Shown: positions 25,044 through 33,001, counted from the stretch's first letter. The stretch: DNA of 64,000 nt from Thiemannella venezuelensis (GCF_014203605.1 NZ_JACHJJ010000022.1:88804-152803); one strand, 5' to 3'. The notes: generated from the sequence alone by a model not told the origin. Made by a program: numbers and translations.

Positions 25044-26666
25044 GTGAACCCCCGTGTGAAGCACCTCCTCGCCCCCCTCGCCGTCGCCGGCCTCGCCACC
25101 GCCGCACTGGCCTCCCCCGCCCAGGCCGCGCCGGAGTACGACCGCGACTACCTCACCGCCGGCAAGCCCAGCGCCTACGCGATCGCCAAGTTCTGGCTGG
25201 ACGCCAACGGCGCCGCGCTGAAGAAGGCCACCCAGTACAACTGGGACAGCAAGGACGTCACCAAGCTCGTCCGCGGCCAGGGCGACACCAGCGACGGCAA
25301 GCCCGGCCTCGTCGCCCCCGTCGGCGGCGAGAAGGGCACCTCCGCCAAGATCAAGAACGTCAACCTGCCCAAGACCATCGGCAAGGTCTTCTTCCTCGAC
25401 CACAAGGGCGTGCCCCGCTGGTGCTCCGGCACCTCGATCCAGTCCCGCTACCGCAACCTGGTCGCCACCGCGGGCCACTGCGCCTACGACGTCGAGGGCA
25501 ACCAGGAGGTCGTGAGCAACTGGGTCTTCGTCCCCGGCTACTACCAGGGCAAGGCCCCGTGGGGCCTCTACGTCGGCCAGGCCGCCTTCACCCACTACAA
25601 CTTCTCCGCCTACGAGGACTTCGACCACGACTACGCCTTCGTCGCGGTCTACGACGGCTTCGTGCTCGACGGGGAGAAGAAGGTGACCGCCGCCGAGTTC
25701 GCCGACTGGAAGGGCGGCAAGTGGATCGAGCCCAAGACGATCACCGCTGACGAGTACGCCGCGGGCGTCTCCAAGTACGGCCCCCTGGGCGGGTACCGCA
25801 AGGAGGACAAGGTCGCGACGAACGTCGAGACCGTCAACCCCCCGGCGAACCCGTCCGACCCCGCGTACCTCACCGACGAGGGCAAGGGCGGCGTCAAGCT
25901 GCTGGCCGTCGAGGTCACCTCCTACGACTACGGCAAGGCCCCCGACGCCACCAACGGCTACAAGAACGGCGAGAAGTACATCTCCAAGAGCGGGGACGAG
26001 AAGGGCAGGACCCCGATCTCCAAGGAGGAGTACGACAAGCTCGTCAAGGAGAAGGCCGCCGGCAACTTCCTCGGCGCGCTGACCGCCGTCAAGGACAAGA
26101 ACGACGTCGAGATCGAGTGGTACAAGACCCAGTACTTCATCAAGAAGTGGGTCAAGTCCACGACGACGACGACCACCGCCTACTGGCTGGAGCAGTACGT
26201 CATCGGCCTCGCCAAGAGCACCGGCCGGATCGGCGACGTGGTCGGCGGCCAGGGCTTCGCCTGGAACCAGAAGATCGGCCAGCCGGTCTTCGCCTTCGGC
26301 TACCCGGCCGACGCCCACCCCGACGGCGACAAGCCCTACACCGGCCTCACCCCGAAGTACTGCTACGGCAAGACGAACGCCGCCACCTACGCGGTCAACG
26401 AGTACAAGGCCGAGAACCAGATCGCGCTGAAGTGCTCGATGACCGGCGGCGCCGACGGCGGCCCCTGGCTGCTGAAGTACAGCAACGCCAAGCGCGTGGG
26501 CTACGTCAACGGCGTGACCAGCCTCTTCCACGACCAGGACGGCAACGACCGGGTCGACTACGTCAGCTCGCCGTACTTCGACGGTGACGCGGCCGGGGTC
26601 TACCACCAGGCCAACGCCGTCCGGAACACGAAGATCGTCAGCGACAGGGGCGAGCTCCTCAAGTAG
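25044..26666 (+). CDS. P7: trypsin-fold pseudoprotease with insert, Ser replaced by Asp
   Basis: 540 residues from GTG 25044, with ATGGAGTC upstream; a longer frame opens at GTG 25017 but would place extra residues before the signal peptide. Signal peptide MNPRVKHLLAPLAVAG to SPAQA, pro-region FWLDANGAALKKATQYNWD. His145 (VATAGHCAYD) and Asp196 (DHDYAFVAV) are kept; Asp471 (TGGADGGPWLL) replaces Ser. Insert includes IEPKTITADEYAAGVSKYGP, GKGGVKLLAVEVTSYDYGKAP and ISKEEYDKLVKEKAAGNFLG. Loop DQDGNDRVD is the least conserved calcium-type loop. Last gene of the array; no CRP-type box was found upstream. Confidence 0.9.
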   Translation: MNPRVKHLLAPLAVAGLATAALASPAQAAPEYDRDYLTAGKPSAYAIAKFWLDANGAALKKATQYNWDSKDVTKLVRGQGDTSDGKPGLVAPVGGEKGTSAKIKNVNLPKTIGKVFFLDHKGVPRWCSGTSIQSRYRNLVATAGHCAYDVEGNQEVVSNWVFVPGYYQGKAPWGLYVGQAAFTHYNFSAYEDFDHDYAFVAVYDGFVLDGEKKVTAAEFADWKGGKWIEPKTITADEYAAGVSKYGPLGGYRKEDKVATNVETVNPPANPSDPAYLTDEGKGGVKLLAVEVTSYDYGKAPDATNGYKNGEKYISKSGDEKGRTPISKEEYDKLVKEKAAGNFLGALTAVKDKNDVEIEWYKTQYFIKKWVKSTTTTTTAYWLEQYVIGLAKSTGRIGDVVGGQGFAWNQKIGQPVFAFGYPADAHPDGDKPYTGLTPKYCYGKTNAATYAVNEYKAENQIALKCSMTGGADGGPWLLKYSNAKRVGYVNGVTSLFHDQDGNDRVDYVSSPYFDGDAAGVYHQANAVRNTKIVSDRGELLK

Positions 26667-26713
26667 GACCCGCCGCCCCCGGGGAGGGACCGCCGCCTCC
26701 CCGGGCGCCTCCG

Positions 26714-26738
26714 GGGGCCCGGCCTCGTGCCGGGCCCC
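26714..26738. terminator. Terminator between P7 and the convergent XRE gene
   Basis: GGGGCCCGGC (26714-26723) pairs with GCCGGGCCCC (26729-26738), 5-nt loop. It can serve both converging genes. Confidence 0.75.
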
Positions 26739-26756
26739 TCACGCGTTCCCGGGCGG

Positions 26757-28115
26757 TCAGGCGGGGACGAGCTCCCCGATCCGCTCGGTCAGCTCCCGGA
26801 CCCGGGGCTCGGCGGCATAGGGCTCCAGCCGCTCCCGCAGGTCGGTCACGTAGGACCGGGTCCTGACCGACTGCAGCCCGCCGGCCAGGTCCAGCGCCTC
26901 GCCCGCCGCCGTGCAGGCCTCCTCCACCTCCCCCGTCCGCAGCAGCCCCGCGGCGAGCAGCGACAGGTTGAACATGCGCCCGCGCACGAACCGCCCGTCC
27001 ATCTCCAGCGACCGCCGCGCGTGCCGTACGGCCTGCGCCCCGTCGCCCAGGTCGCGGAAGCAGTGGGCGAACTTGGCCGACAGGTAGGCCTCGTCGAAGT
27101 AGGCGATCCAGCCGGGCTCCGCGCCCGGTTTCCGCCCGTCGAAGGCCCGCTCCGCCCGGTGCAGCGCCCCGGCGCAGGCCGTACGGTCCTGCAGCAGGGC
27201 GTGGGCGTGGGCCTCCAGCACGTACGCCTCGGCGAGCAGGGAGGCGATCCCCGCGCGCCTGGCCGAGACCTGGGCGGCCCTGGCCAGGTCGAGGGCGTGC
27301 GCGGGCTGGCCGATGTAGACGGCCTGGTGGCTCATCCCGGCGAGGATCTCCCCCGCCAGGCCGTGATCGTCCGCCCCCCGCGCCAGGCGCAGGGCCTGGA
27401 TCAGGTAGCGCTGGGCCACGCCGTGGTGCTCCAGGTCGTAGGCCATCCAGCCGGCCAGCCGGGTCAGCTCGGCCGCGGCGGAGGCGAGCTCCTTCCCGGT
27501 GGCCTCGGCGTACGAGCCGTCGTTGAGCAGCGGTGCGACGGCCGTGTCGAGGTACTTCACGACCGCCGAGCGGATCCTGCCGCCGCCGAACCTGTTGTCC
27601 AGCTCGCCGAAGGACCGGGTCACCTCCCGGATCGCGGCGATGTCGGCCATCCCCACCATCCGGGAGCCGCCCGCAACGGGGCGCGCCTCCAGAGGCGGGG
27701 CCAGCCAGCGGACGGCCCCGACGGAACCGGCTCCGATCACGAAGGTCGAGTCGAGCAGGAACTTCCGTCGTTCCACGTCGGCTCGCCAGAGTGCTGTCAC
27801 GGTTGCAACCCCCTCATGCCAGGTACGGGTGATCTCCTGCCCGAGGTCGAGGGGTATGGACACATCGGGCATCCCCAAATCTTCCGAGCCGACCTTCCGG
27901 CCGAGCCGGAGAGTGAAGATCTCGGCGAGCATGCCGGGGACCGGATCCTTCGGCCGCTGGCCACCGAGCCAGCGCAGGACCGAGCCGTGGTCGTGCCGCA
28001 GCCCGGACAGGCCCCGGACCACGCCGAGATCGTTGACTCTGCGGGCCAGCTCCTTGTAGGTGAAGCCGGCCTCGTCGATGAGCCTCTTGAGCAACCGGTT
28101 GGGCTCGCGTTCCAT
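26757..28115 (-). CDS. XRE-family regulator with TPR-like C-terminus
   Basis: 452 residues. An N-terminal HTH-like region (LLKRLIDEAGFTYKELARRV, HDHGSVLRWLGGQRP) is followed at ~112 by VERRKFLLDSTFVIGAG and then ~300 residues of helical repeats (GMSHQAVYIGQPAHALDLAR, EAYVLEAHAHALLQD, AHCFRDLGDGAQAVRHARRS). This is a common actinobacterial architecture of HTH plus tetratricopeptide-like sensor domain. Targets are unknown. The same junction motif occurs in the partial gene at 1-506. It converges on the protease array, so any control of it would be in trans (speculative). Confidence 0.85.
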   Translation of the reverse strand: MEREPNRLLKRLIDEAGFTYKELARRVNDLGVVRGLSGLRHDHGSVLRWLGGQRPKDPVPGMLAEIFTLRLGRKVGSEDLGMPDVSIPLDLGQEITRTWHEGVATVTALWRADVERRKFLLDSTFVIGAGSVGAVRWLAPPLEARPVAGGSRMVGMADIAAIREVTRSFGELDNRFGGGRIRSAVVKYLDTAVAPLLNDGSYAEATGKELASAAAELTRLAGWMAYDLEHHGVAQRYLIQALRLARGADDHGLAGEILAGMSHQAVYIGQPAHALDLARAAQVSARRAGIASLLAEAYVLEAHAHALLQDRTACAGALHRAERAFDGRKPGAEPGWIAYFDEAYLSAKFAHCFRDLGDGAQAVRHARRSLEMDGRFVRGRMFNLSLLAAGLLRTGEVEEACTAAGEALDLAGGLQSVRTRSYVTDLRERLEPYAAEPRVRELTERIGELVPA

Positions 28116-28277
28116 CGCTCTCCTCGAAGGTGGGAAATGCGGGGGAGCGCATGAGGACGCATCCGGCGCCCTCCGCGCGCACTTCCGTTTCTCGTGCGCG
28201 CCCTGCCCGAGAAGATAACGGAGGGCTCTTTTTATATCACACTCAGTAATGATTTTTGGCCGGTAGCGGAAGGAAAG

Positions 28278-28318
28278 GCGAAGACGCCCCCCGCCGGTCG
28301 GGCGGAGAGCGTCTTCGC
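28278..28318 (-). terminator. Malic enzyme terminator
   Basis: GCGAAGACGC (28278-28287) pairs with GCGTCTTCGC (28309-28318), with an inner CCGCC/GGCGG stem. It lies ~90 bp past the malic enzyme stop on the minus strand. The AT-rich stretch at 28215-28260 probably carries the promoter of the XRE gene (TATAAA). Confidence 0.7.
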
Positions 28319-28405
28319 GGGTGGAGCGGGGTTCACCGGCCCGGGTCCGCGGCGGGCGATCCCTGCGGCGGCCGGCGGCCGGGTGGTCCCGGCGGCCGAC
28401 GGCGG

Positions 28406-29599
28406 TCAGTGGCGGGCGACCCCGTCGGCGCGGGCCTGGGCCGCGACCGCGGCGGTGACCGCGGGGGCGACCCGCTCGTCGAACGGGCTGGGGATCACGT
28501 AGTCGGCCGAGAGGTCGTCGTCGCCGATCACCGCCGCCAGGGCCTCGGCCGCCGCCACCTTCATGTTCTCGGTGATGGTGGTGGCGCGGACGTCGAGCGC
28601 GCCCCGGAAGACGCCCGGGAAGGCGAGCACGTTGTTGATCTGGTTGGGGAAGTCGGAGCGGCCGGTGGCGACCACCGCGGCGTGCCTGCGGGCGATCTCC
28701 GGGTGGACCTCCGGCGTCGGGTTGGACAGCGCGAAGACGAACGCGCCGGGCGCCATGGAGGCGATGGCCTCCTCCGAGACCGTCGAGCCCGACAGGCCGA
28801 TGAACACGTCGGCCCCGGACAGCGCCTGCTCGGTGGAGCCGCGGAGCCCGGCCCTGTTGGTGTCGCGGGCCAGGGCCTCCTTCACCGGGTTGAGGCCGTC
28901 GCGGCCCTCGTAGATGATCCCCTTGGAGTCGGAGACCGCGATGTCGCCGATGCCCGCGTTGAGCAGGATGCGACTGACCGCGACGCCGGAGGCGCCGGCG
29001 CCCGCGACCACGGCGCGCAGCTCGCCCATCGGGCGGCCGGTCAGCCGGGCGGCGTTCTTCAGCGCGGCCAGCGCGACGATCGCGGTGCCGTGCTGGTCGT
29101 CGTGGAAGACCGGGATGTCCAGCAGCTCGCGCAGCCGGTCCTCGACCTCGAAGCAGCGGGGCGCGCTGATGTCCTCCAGGTTGATGCCGCCGAAGGAGGG
29201 CGCGAGCCGGGCCACGGTCTCGACGAGGGCGTCCACGTCGGTGCAGTCGAGGCAGATCGGCACGGCGTCGACGTTCGCGAACTGCTTGAACAGCAGGGCC
29301 TTGCCCTCCATGACCGGCATGGCGGCGGCGGGCCCGATGTCGCCGAGGCCGAGCACCGCGGTGCCGTCGGAGACGACGGCGACGACGTTGGAGACCCAGG
29401 TGTAGTCGTTGACGAGCCCGGGCTCCTCGGCGATCGCGGTGCAGACCTTGGCCACACCGGGGGTGTAGGCGAGGGACAGGTCGTCGGCGTTGCGGACCGG
29501 GACGGTCGAGCGGACTTCCAGCTTGCCGCCGCGGTGCAGGGCGAAGGCCGGATCGAGATCGAGGGATTCGAGGGAAATGGAGGATGGCGTGACGGCCAC
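28406..29599 (-). CDS. Malic enzyme (oxidative decarboxylation of malate)
   Basis: 397 residues, the short bacterial form without a phosphotransacetylase domain. Malic enzyme N-terminal domain: [46 protein letters not shown] and [16 protein letters not shown](P)-binding domain: [17 protein letters not shown], then SNPTPEV and [17 protein letters not shown]. It converts malate to pyruvate and CO2; the cofactor preference cannot be settled by eye. GTG start at 29599 with CAGGGGTC 5 nt upstream. It stands alone between two unrelated units. Confidence 0.95.
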   Translation of the reverse strand: MAVTPSSISLESLDLDPAFALHRGGKLEVRSTVPVRNADDLSLAYTPGVAKVCTAIAEEPGLVNDYTWVSNVVAVVSDGTAVLGLGDIGPAAAMPVMEGKALLFKQFANVDAVPICLDCTDVDALVETVARLAPSFGGINLEDISAPRCFEVEDRLRELLDIPVFHDDQHGTAIVALAALKNAARLTGRPMGELRAVVAGAGASGVAVSRILLNAGIGDIAVSDSKGIIYEGRDGLNPVKEALARDTNRAGLRGSTEQALSGADVFIGLSGSTVSEEAIASMAPGAFVFALSNPTPEVHPEIARRHAAVVATGRSDFPNQINNVLAFPGVFRGALDVRATTITENMKVAAAEALAAVIGDDDLSADYVIPSPFDERVAPAVTAAVAAQARADGVARH

Positions 29600-29871
29600 A
29601 GCGACCCCTGTAGTTCAGTCAGACAGACGGATTGGTTCCTTCGTGACGCCGTGGGAAGCGTGCCCGGCTTCGGTAGCCGCTCGGGTCTTACGCGCTGAGA
29701 ACGGTCGTCTGGAGGCGGTACGGGGGTCACCCGTTTTTTGATTGTGCCACATGTTGAGACTCCGGCAGATGACAGGAGGAGCACGCTTTTGTCGAACACG
29801 GCGTTAAACTGCTCACACGTAATGCTCGAACCCCTGCAAGCCCCTTACCCCCACACCCTGCGGAATCCCCG

Positions 29872-30417
29872 GTGGACCTGATCTCCTACGCCGAGCTGGC
29901 CGTCATGCTCGTCAACAGCCCCGACCGCCTCGCCGGCCTGGGGGGCCTGCGCGCGCTGCTGGAGGAGAGCGGCCGGGCCGGACAGGCCGCCCGGCTCGGC
30001 CGCGGCGACCTCGCCGCCCTGCGCGAGCTGCGCGAGGAGCTCGTGGCGGTCTTCGAGGCCGCGTCCGACGGCGACGAGCGCCAGGTGGTCGACCGGCTCA
30101 ACGCCCTGCTCCGCCGGCACCCGGTGCATCCGCAGATCTCCGACCACGACGGCGAGGCCTGGCACATGCACCTCACCGAGGGCGGCCGCTTCTCCGACCA
30201 GTACATCGTGGGCGCCGTGATGGGCCTGGCCGCCATCGTCACCGGGCTCGGCGCGGACCGGCTCGGCCTCTGCCGGGCGCGGCCCTGCCGCAGGGCCTAT
30301 CTCGACACCTCCTCCAACCGGTCCCGCCGCTACTGCTCGGAGCGGTGCGCGAGCCGGGCGAACGTCGCCGCCTACCGCGCGCGGAAGAAGAACGGCCGGG
30401 CCGAGAGCGGCCGGTAG
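29872..30417 (+). CDS. CGNR-type zinc finger protein
   Basis: 181 residues. N-terminal ABATE-like region (DLISYAELAVMLVNSPDR, LAALRELREELVAVFEA) and C-terminal zinc ribbon C-x4-C-x17-C-x3-C in LCRARPCRRAYLDTSSNRSR and YCSERCASRANVAAYR, where the family usually has CGNR. Such proteins are putative transcription regulators related to stress-response factors. GTG 29872 is the start in frame. A short out-of-frame ATG reading frame (29822-29881) overlaps it and follows a TAAACT box, a possible leader but weak. The last 46 bp overlap the 3' end of convergent sodX. Confidence 0.8.
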   Translation: MDLISYAELAVMLVNSPDRLAGLGGLRALLEESGRAGQAARLGRGDLAALRELREELVAVFEAASDGDERQVVDRLNALLRRHPVHPQISDHDGEAWHMHLTEGGRFSDQYIVGAVMGLAAIVTGLGADRLGLCRARPCRRAYLDTSSNRSRRYCSERCASRANVAAYRARKKNGRAESGR

Positions 30418-30704
30418 CGCAGGAGCACCCGGCCGAGCACCGGGACCGGGCCGAAGTCCCAGCTGTCCCGGCGGCCCGGGGCGCGCTGGTTCTCGCTCTC
30501 CAGCCACCAGCCCCCGTCCTCCTCCCACGCCGCGCGCTTGACGATCAGCAGGGACGGGTCCGCCGGGAGCCGGGCGACGACCAGGTCGCCGGGGCGGATC
30601 CGGGCGCCGCGCCGTACCCAGAGCCAGTCGCCCGGGATCAGGACGGGCAGCATCGACTCGCCCTCCACGCGGACTCTCACAGAGCGTCGGCCCCCTTCCA
30701 GCAC
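30372..30704 (-). CDS. sodX: Nickel-type superoxide dismutase maturation protease (S26 family)
   Basis: 110 residues, a small signal-peptidase-like S26 protein. The catalytic Ser is in VEGESMLPVLIPGDWLW and the catalytic Lys in SLLIVKRAAWEEDGG. It has no membrane anchor. Divergent from sodN with only 70 bp between, the standard arrangement, so it should remove the 14-residue SodN leader to expose the nickel-binding His1. It overlaps the CGNR gene tail to tail by 46 bp. Confidence 0.92.
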   Translation of the reverse strand: MLEGGRRSVRVRVEGESMLPVLIPGDWLWVRRGARIRPGDLVVARLPADPSLLIVKRAAWEEDGGWWLESENQRAPGRRDSWDFGPVPVLGRVLLRYRPLSARPFFFRAR

Positions 30705-30740
30705 GGCTTTCCTTCAGGCGAGTAAGGTCGGATCCGGACC

Positions 30741-30756
30741 ATGCTGATCTCAGCAT
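30741..30756. promoter_or_regulatory. Palindrome ATGCTGA-TC-TCAGCAT upstream of sodN
   Basis: A perfect 7-bp dyad, 18 bp before the sodN ATG and overlapping the likely 5' UTR. Candidate operator for a metal or redox regulator. It does not match the TTGCAA-type Nur box as I know it. Confidence 0.5.
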
Positions 30757-30774
30757 CAAGGAAGGATTTTTCCG

Positions 30775-31176
30775 ATGCTCGCACGACTTCTGCGCCCCGG
30801 GCACGTCGCCTCGGCCCACTGCGACCTCCCCTGCGGCGTCTACGACCCGGCCCAGGCCCGCATCGAGGCCGAGTCCGTGAAGGCCATCATGGAGAAGTAC
30901 GCCGCCAACGAGGACCCGGTCTTCCGGGCCCGCGCCCTCTCGATCAAGGAGGACCGCGCCGAGCTGGTCAAGCACCACCTGTGGGTGCTCTGGACCGACT
31001 ACTTCAAGCCGCCGCACCTGGAGACCTACCCCCAGCTCCACCAGCTCTTCTGGGACGCCACCAAGCTGGCGGGCGCCGCCGGCGGCAAGGGCACCGTCGA
31101 CGTCGCCAAGGCCGACGAGCTGCTGGGCAAGATCGACGAGATCGCCAAGATCTTCTGGGAGACCAAGGCCGCCTAG
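30775..31176 (+). CDS. sodN: Superoxide dismutase, nickel-dependent
   Basis: 133 residues. The 14-residue leader MLARLLRPGHVASA is followed by HCDLPCGVYDPAQARIEAES, the nickel hook in which His1, Cys2 and Cys6 of the mature chain bind Ni. The remainder is the four-helix bundle with HHLWVLWTDYFKPPHLE and LHQLFWDATKLAG. It disproportionates superoxide in the cytoplasm as a hexamer (family knowledge). AAGGA lies 9 nt before the ATG. Paired with divergent sodX. An upstream palindrome and a strong downstream terminator make it a single-gene unit. Confidence 0.97.
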   Translation: MLARLLRPGHVASAHCDLPCGVYDPAQARIEAESVKAIMEKYAANEDPVFRARALSIKEDRAELVKHHLWVLWTDYFKPPHLETYPQLHQLFWDATKLAGAAGGKGTVDVAKADELLGKIDEIAKIFWETKAA

Positions 31177-31220
31177 GCGCCGCTCGACGACGCGGTCGCC
31201 CCTCAGGCACCGCAGGTCAC

Positions 31221-31266
31221 AGCCGATGTCCCGCGAGGAGTGCGACCTTGCGGGACATCGGCTTTT
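31221..31266 (+). terminator. sodN: sodN intrinsic terminator
   Basis: AGCCGATGTCCCGC (31221-31234) pairs perfectly with GCGGGACATCGGCT (31250-31263), 15-nt loop, followed by a run of Ts. One of the clearest rho-independent terminators in the window. Confidence 0.9.
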
Positions 31267-31355
31267 CCGATGGCAAATCCGCCTCCTGGCGCGTCCAACC
31301 CGGGCATGGACCGCTCCGGGGCGGTAGGTTGCAGAGAGCGACTCCGAGGAGGAAC

Positions 31356-31781
31356 GTGACCGAGCACACCGAGGCGCCCACGGTCGGGATGGGCGGGATC
31401 CGTGATGTGGTGAGCGTCCGGCTACCGGCCGTCAGTGCCTACCTGTCCGTGTTACGCACGGCCACCGCCGGTCTGGCCGCGCGTCTGGATTTCACGCTGG
31501 ACGAGATCGAGGATCTGCGGATCGCGGTCGACGAGGCGTGCGCGATGCTGCTGACCCAGGCCGTCCCCGGCACCGACCTGACCGCCGAGTTCGAGCTCAC
31601 CGGCCAGGAGATGCAGGTCCGCGTCGAGGTCAGCACGGTGGGCACCGCCCTGCCGAAGCGCGACGAGTTCGCGTGGATGGTGCTCACCGCCCTGGCCGAC
31701 GACGTGGACGCGGTCACCGACTCCCCCGACCGTATGGCGATCGTGCTCCGCAAGCGTCGAGGCGCGGCGAGGCCGGCGTGA
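31356..31781 (+). CDS. Anti-sigma factor, RsbW-like, partner of the following sigma factor
   Basis: 141 residues from GTG 31356, with GAGGAGG 3-9 nt upstream. GHKL-type fold: VSVRLPAVSAYLSVLRTATA, LDEIEDLRIAVDEACAMLL, and EFAWMVLTALADDVDAV near the end. The N-box lacks the usual Asn and no clear G boxes are seen, so ATP binding may be reduced, as in several actinobacterial RsbW relatives. It overlaps the sigma factor frame by GTGA or lies 17 bp before its ATG, so the two form one operon. Expected to bind and hold the sigma factor. Confidence 0.85.
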   Translation: MTEHTEAPTVGMGGIRDVVSVRLPAVSAYLSVLRTATAGLAARLDFTLDEIEDLRIAVDEACAMLLTQAVPGTDLTAEFELTGQEMQVRVEVSTVGTALPKRDEFAWMVLTALADDVDAVTDSPDRMAIVLRKRRGAARPA

Positions 31782-31798
31782 CGGAAAGGACTCGTGCC

Positions 31799-32578
31799 AT
31801 GGCCACCAGCGATCACGCCGTTCCCGACAGGGTCCGCGCGCGCACGCTCTTCGGCGAACTGGCGGAGTTGACCCCCGACGACCCGCGACGCCAGCGCATC
31901 CGTGACGAGCTCGTCGAGCTCCACCTGCCCCTCGTCGAGTACCTCGCCCGCCGGTTCCGCAACCGGGGCGAGTGGCTCGACGACCTCACCCAGGTCGCCA
32001 CCATCGGCCTGATCAAGTCGATCGACCGCTTCGACCTCGCCCGCGGGGTGGAGTTCTCCACCTACGCCACGCCGACCATCGTCGGCGAGATCAAACGGCA
32101 CTTCCGCGACAAGGGCTGGGCGGTCCGCGTGCCGCGCCGCCTGCAGGAGCTGAAGCTCTCGCTCACCAAGGCGATCAGCGAGCTCTCCCAGCGGGAGGGC
32201 CGGGCGCCCACCGTCGCCGAGCTGGCGGCGTTCCTGAAGATGACCGAGGAGGAGGTGCTGGAAGGTCTGGAGTCGGCCAACGCCTACTCCACGGTCTCCC
32301 TCGACGCCCCCGACTCCGGCGACGACGACGCGCCCGCGGTGGCCGACTCCCTCGGCATCGTGGACGACTCCCTGGAGGGCGTCGAGTACCGCGAGTCGCT
32401 CAAGCCCCTGCTCGAACGGCTCCCGCCGCGCGAGAAGCGGATCCTGCTGCTGCGGTTCTTCGGCAACATGACCCAGTCGCAGATCGCCACCGAGCTGGGC
32501 ATCTCCCAGATGCACGTCTCCCGCCTGCTGGCCAGGACCCTGACCCAGCTCCGCGAGGGACTGACGGCCGAGGACTAG
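31799..32578 (+). CDS. RNA polymerase sigma factor, SigB/SigF type
   Basis: 259 residues, full sigma-70 group 3 layout: region 2 (LPLVEYLARRF, DDLTQVATIGLIKSIDRFDL, GVEFSTYATPTIVGEIKRHF), region 3 (VPRRLQELKLSLTKAISELS) and region 4 (LPPREKRILLLRFFGNMTQS, QIATELGISQMHVSRLLART). Stress or development sigma of the SigB/SigF/WhiG-related class. ATG 31799 follows GGAAAGGA; an alternative GTG at 31778 overlaps the anti-sigma stop. Controlled by the upstream RsbW-like protein. Converges with a small membrane-protein gene. Confidence 0.93.
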   Translation: MATSDHAVPDRVRARTLFGELAELTPDDPRRQRIRDELVELHLPLVEYLARRFRNRGEWLDDLTQVATIGLIKSIDRFDLARGVEFSTYATPTIVGEIKRHFRDKGWAVRVPRRLQELKLSLTKAISELSQREGRAPTVAELAAFLKMTEEEVLEGLESANAYSTVSLDAPDSGDDDAPAVADSLGIVDDSLEGVEYRESLKPLLERLPPREKRILLLRFFGNMTQSQIATELGISQMHVSRLLARTLTQLREGLTAED

Positions 32579-32593
32579 CCCGTCCGGCCCGGC

Positions 32594-32989
32594 TCAGACC
32601 CCGTCCGACGGCTCGTCCCCGTAGAGGGTCCGGGTCGTCGGCGGGGAGAGCAGCGTGACCAGTCCGGCCGCGACCGCGACGGCCAGCGGGATTCCGAGGA
32701 CCGCCTGGCCGGACTGGAACAGCGTGACGCAGACCGGGATCATGAAGATCTGGGTCAGCACTCCCGGACTCCGGGTCCACCGCTCCGTCCGGAGCAGCCC
32801 CCAGGCGACCCGGAGCAGGATCGCGCCCACGAGCAGCCCGAATCCCGCGACGAAGACCGAGCTCATCATGTCGGACGGCTCCCCGACCACGGTCTCGAGG
32901 CCGACGTAACCACCGAGCAGCAGGGCGGTGAGGCCCTCCAGGGCCAGGACGGCGGCGGCGGCGGTCAGGGTCAGCGGGCGGTTCGGCAC
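32594..32989 (-). CDS. Small four-helix integral membrane protein
   Basis: 131 residues with four hydrophobic helices (TLTAAAAVLALEGLTALLLG, SVFVAGFGLLVGAILLRVAW, LTQIFMIPVCVTLFQSG, GIPLAVAVAAGLVTLLSP) and a charged C-terminus. Similar small membrane proteins are widespread in actinobacteria, without assigned function. GTG start at 32989, leaderless by the TAGGGT box. It shares a 77-bp divergent region with the lipid kinase gene. Confidence 0.75.
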   Translation of the reverse strand: MPNRPLTLTAAAAVLALEGLTALLLGGYVGLETVVGEPSDMMSSVFVAGFGLLVGAILLRVAWGLLRTERWTRSPGVLTQIFMIPVCVTLFQSGQAVLGIPLAVAVAAGLVTLLSPPTTRTLYGDEPSDGV

Positions 32990-32995
32990 AGGCCA

Positions 32996-33001
32996 ACCCT
33001 A
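32996..33001 (-). promoter_or_regulatory. -10 box TAGGGT of the membrane-protein gene
   Basis: 6 nt before the GTG at 32989 on the minus strand. Confidence 0.55.

Noticed and set aside
29822-29881. Short leader peptide before the CGNR gene
   Set aside because: A TAAACT box precedes it, but the peptide has no recognisable feature and the overlap may be chance. Mentioned in the gene entry only.
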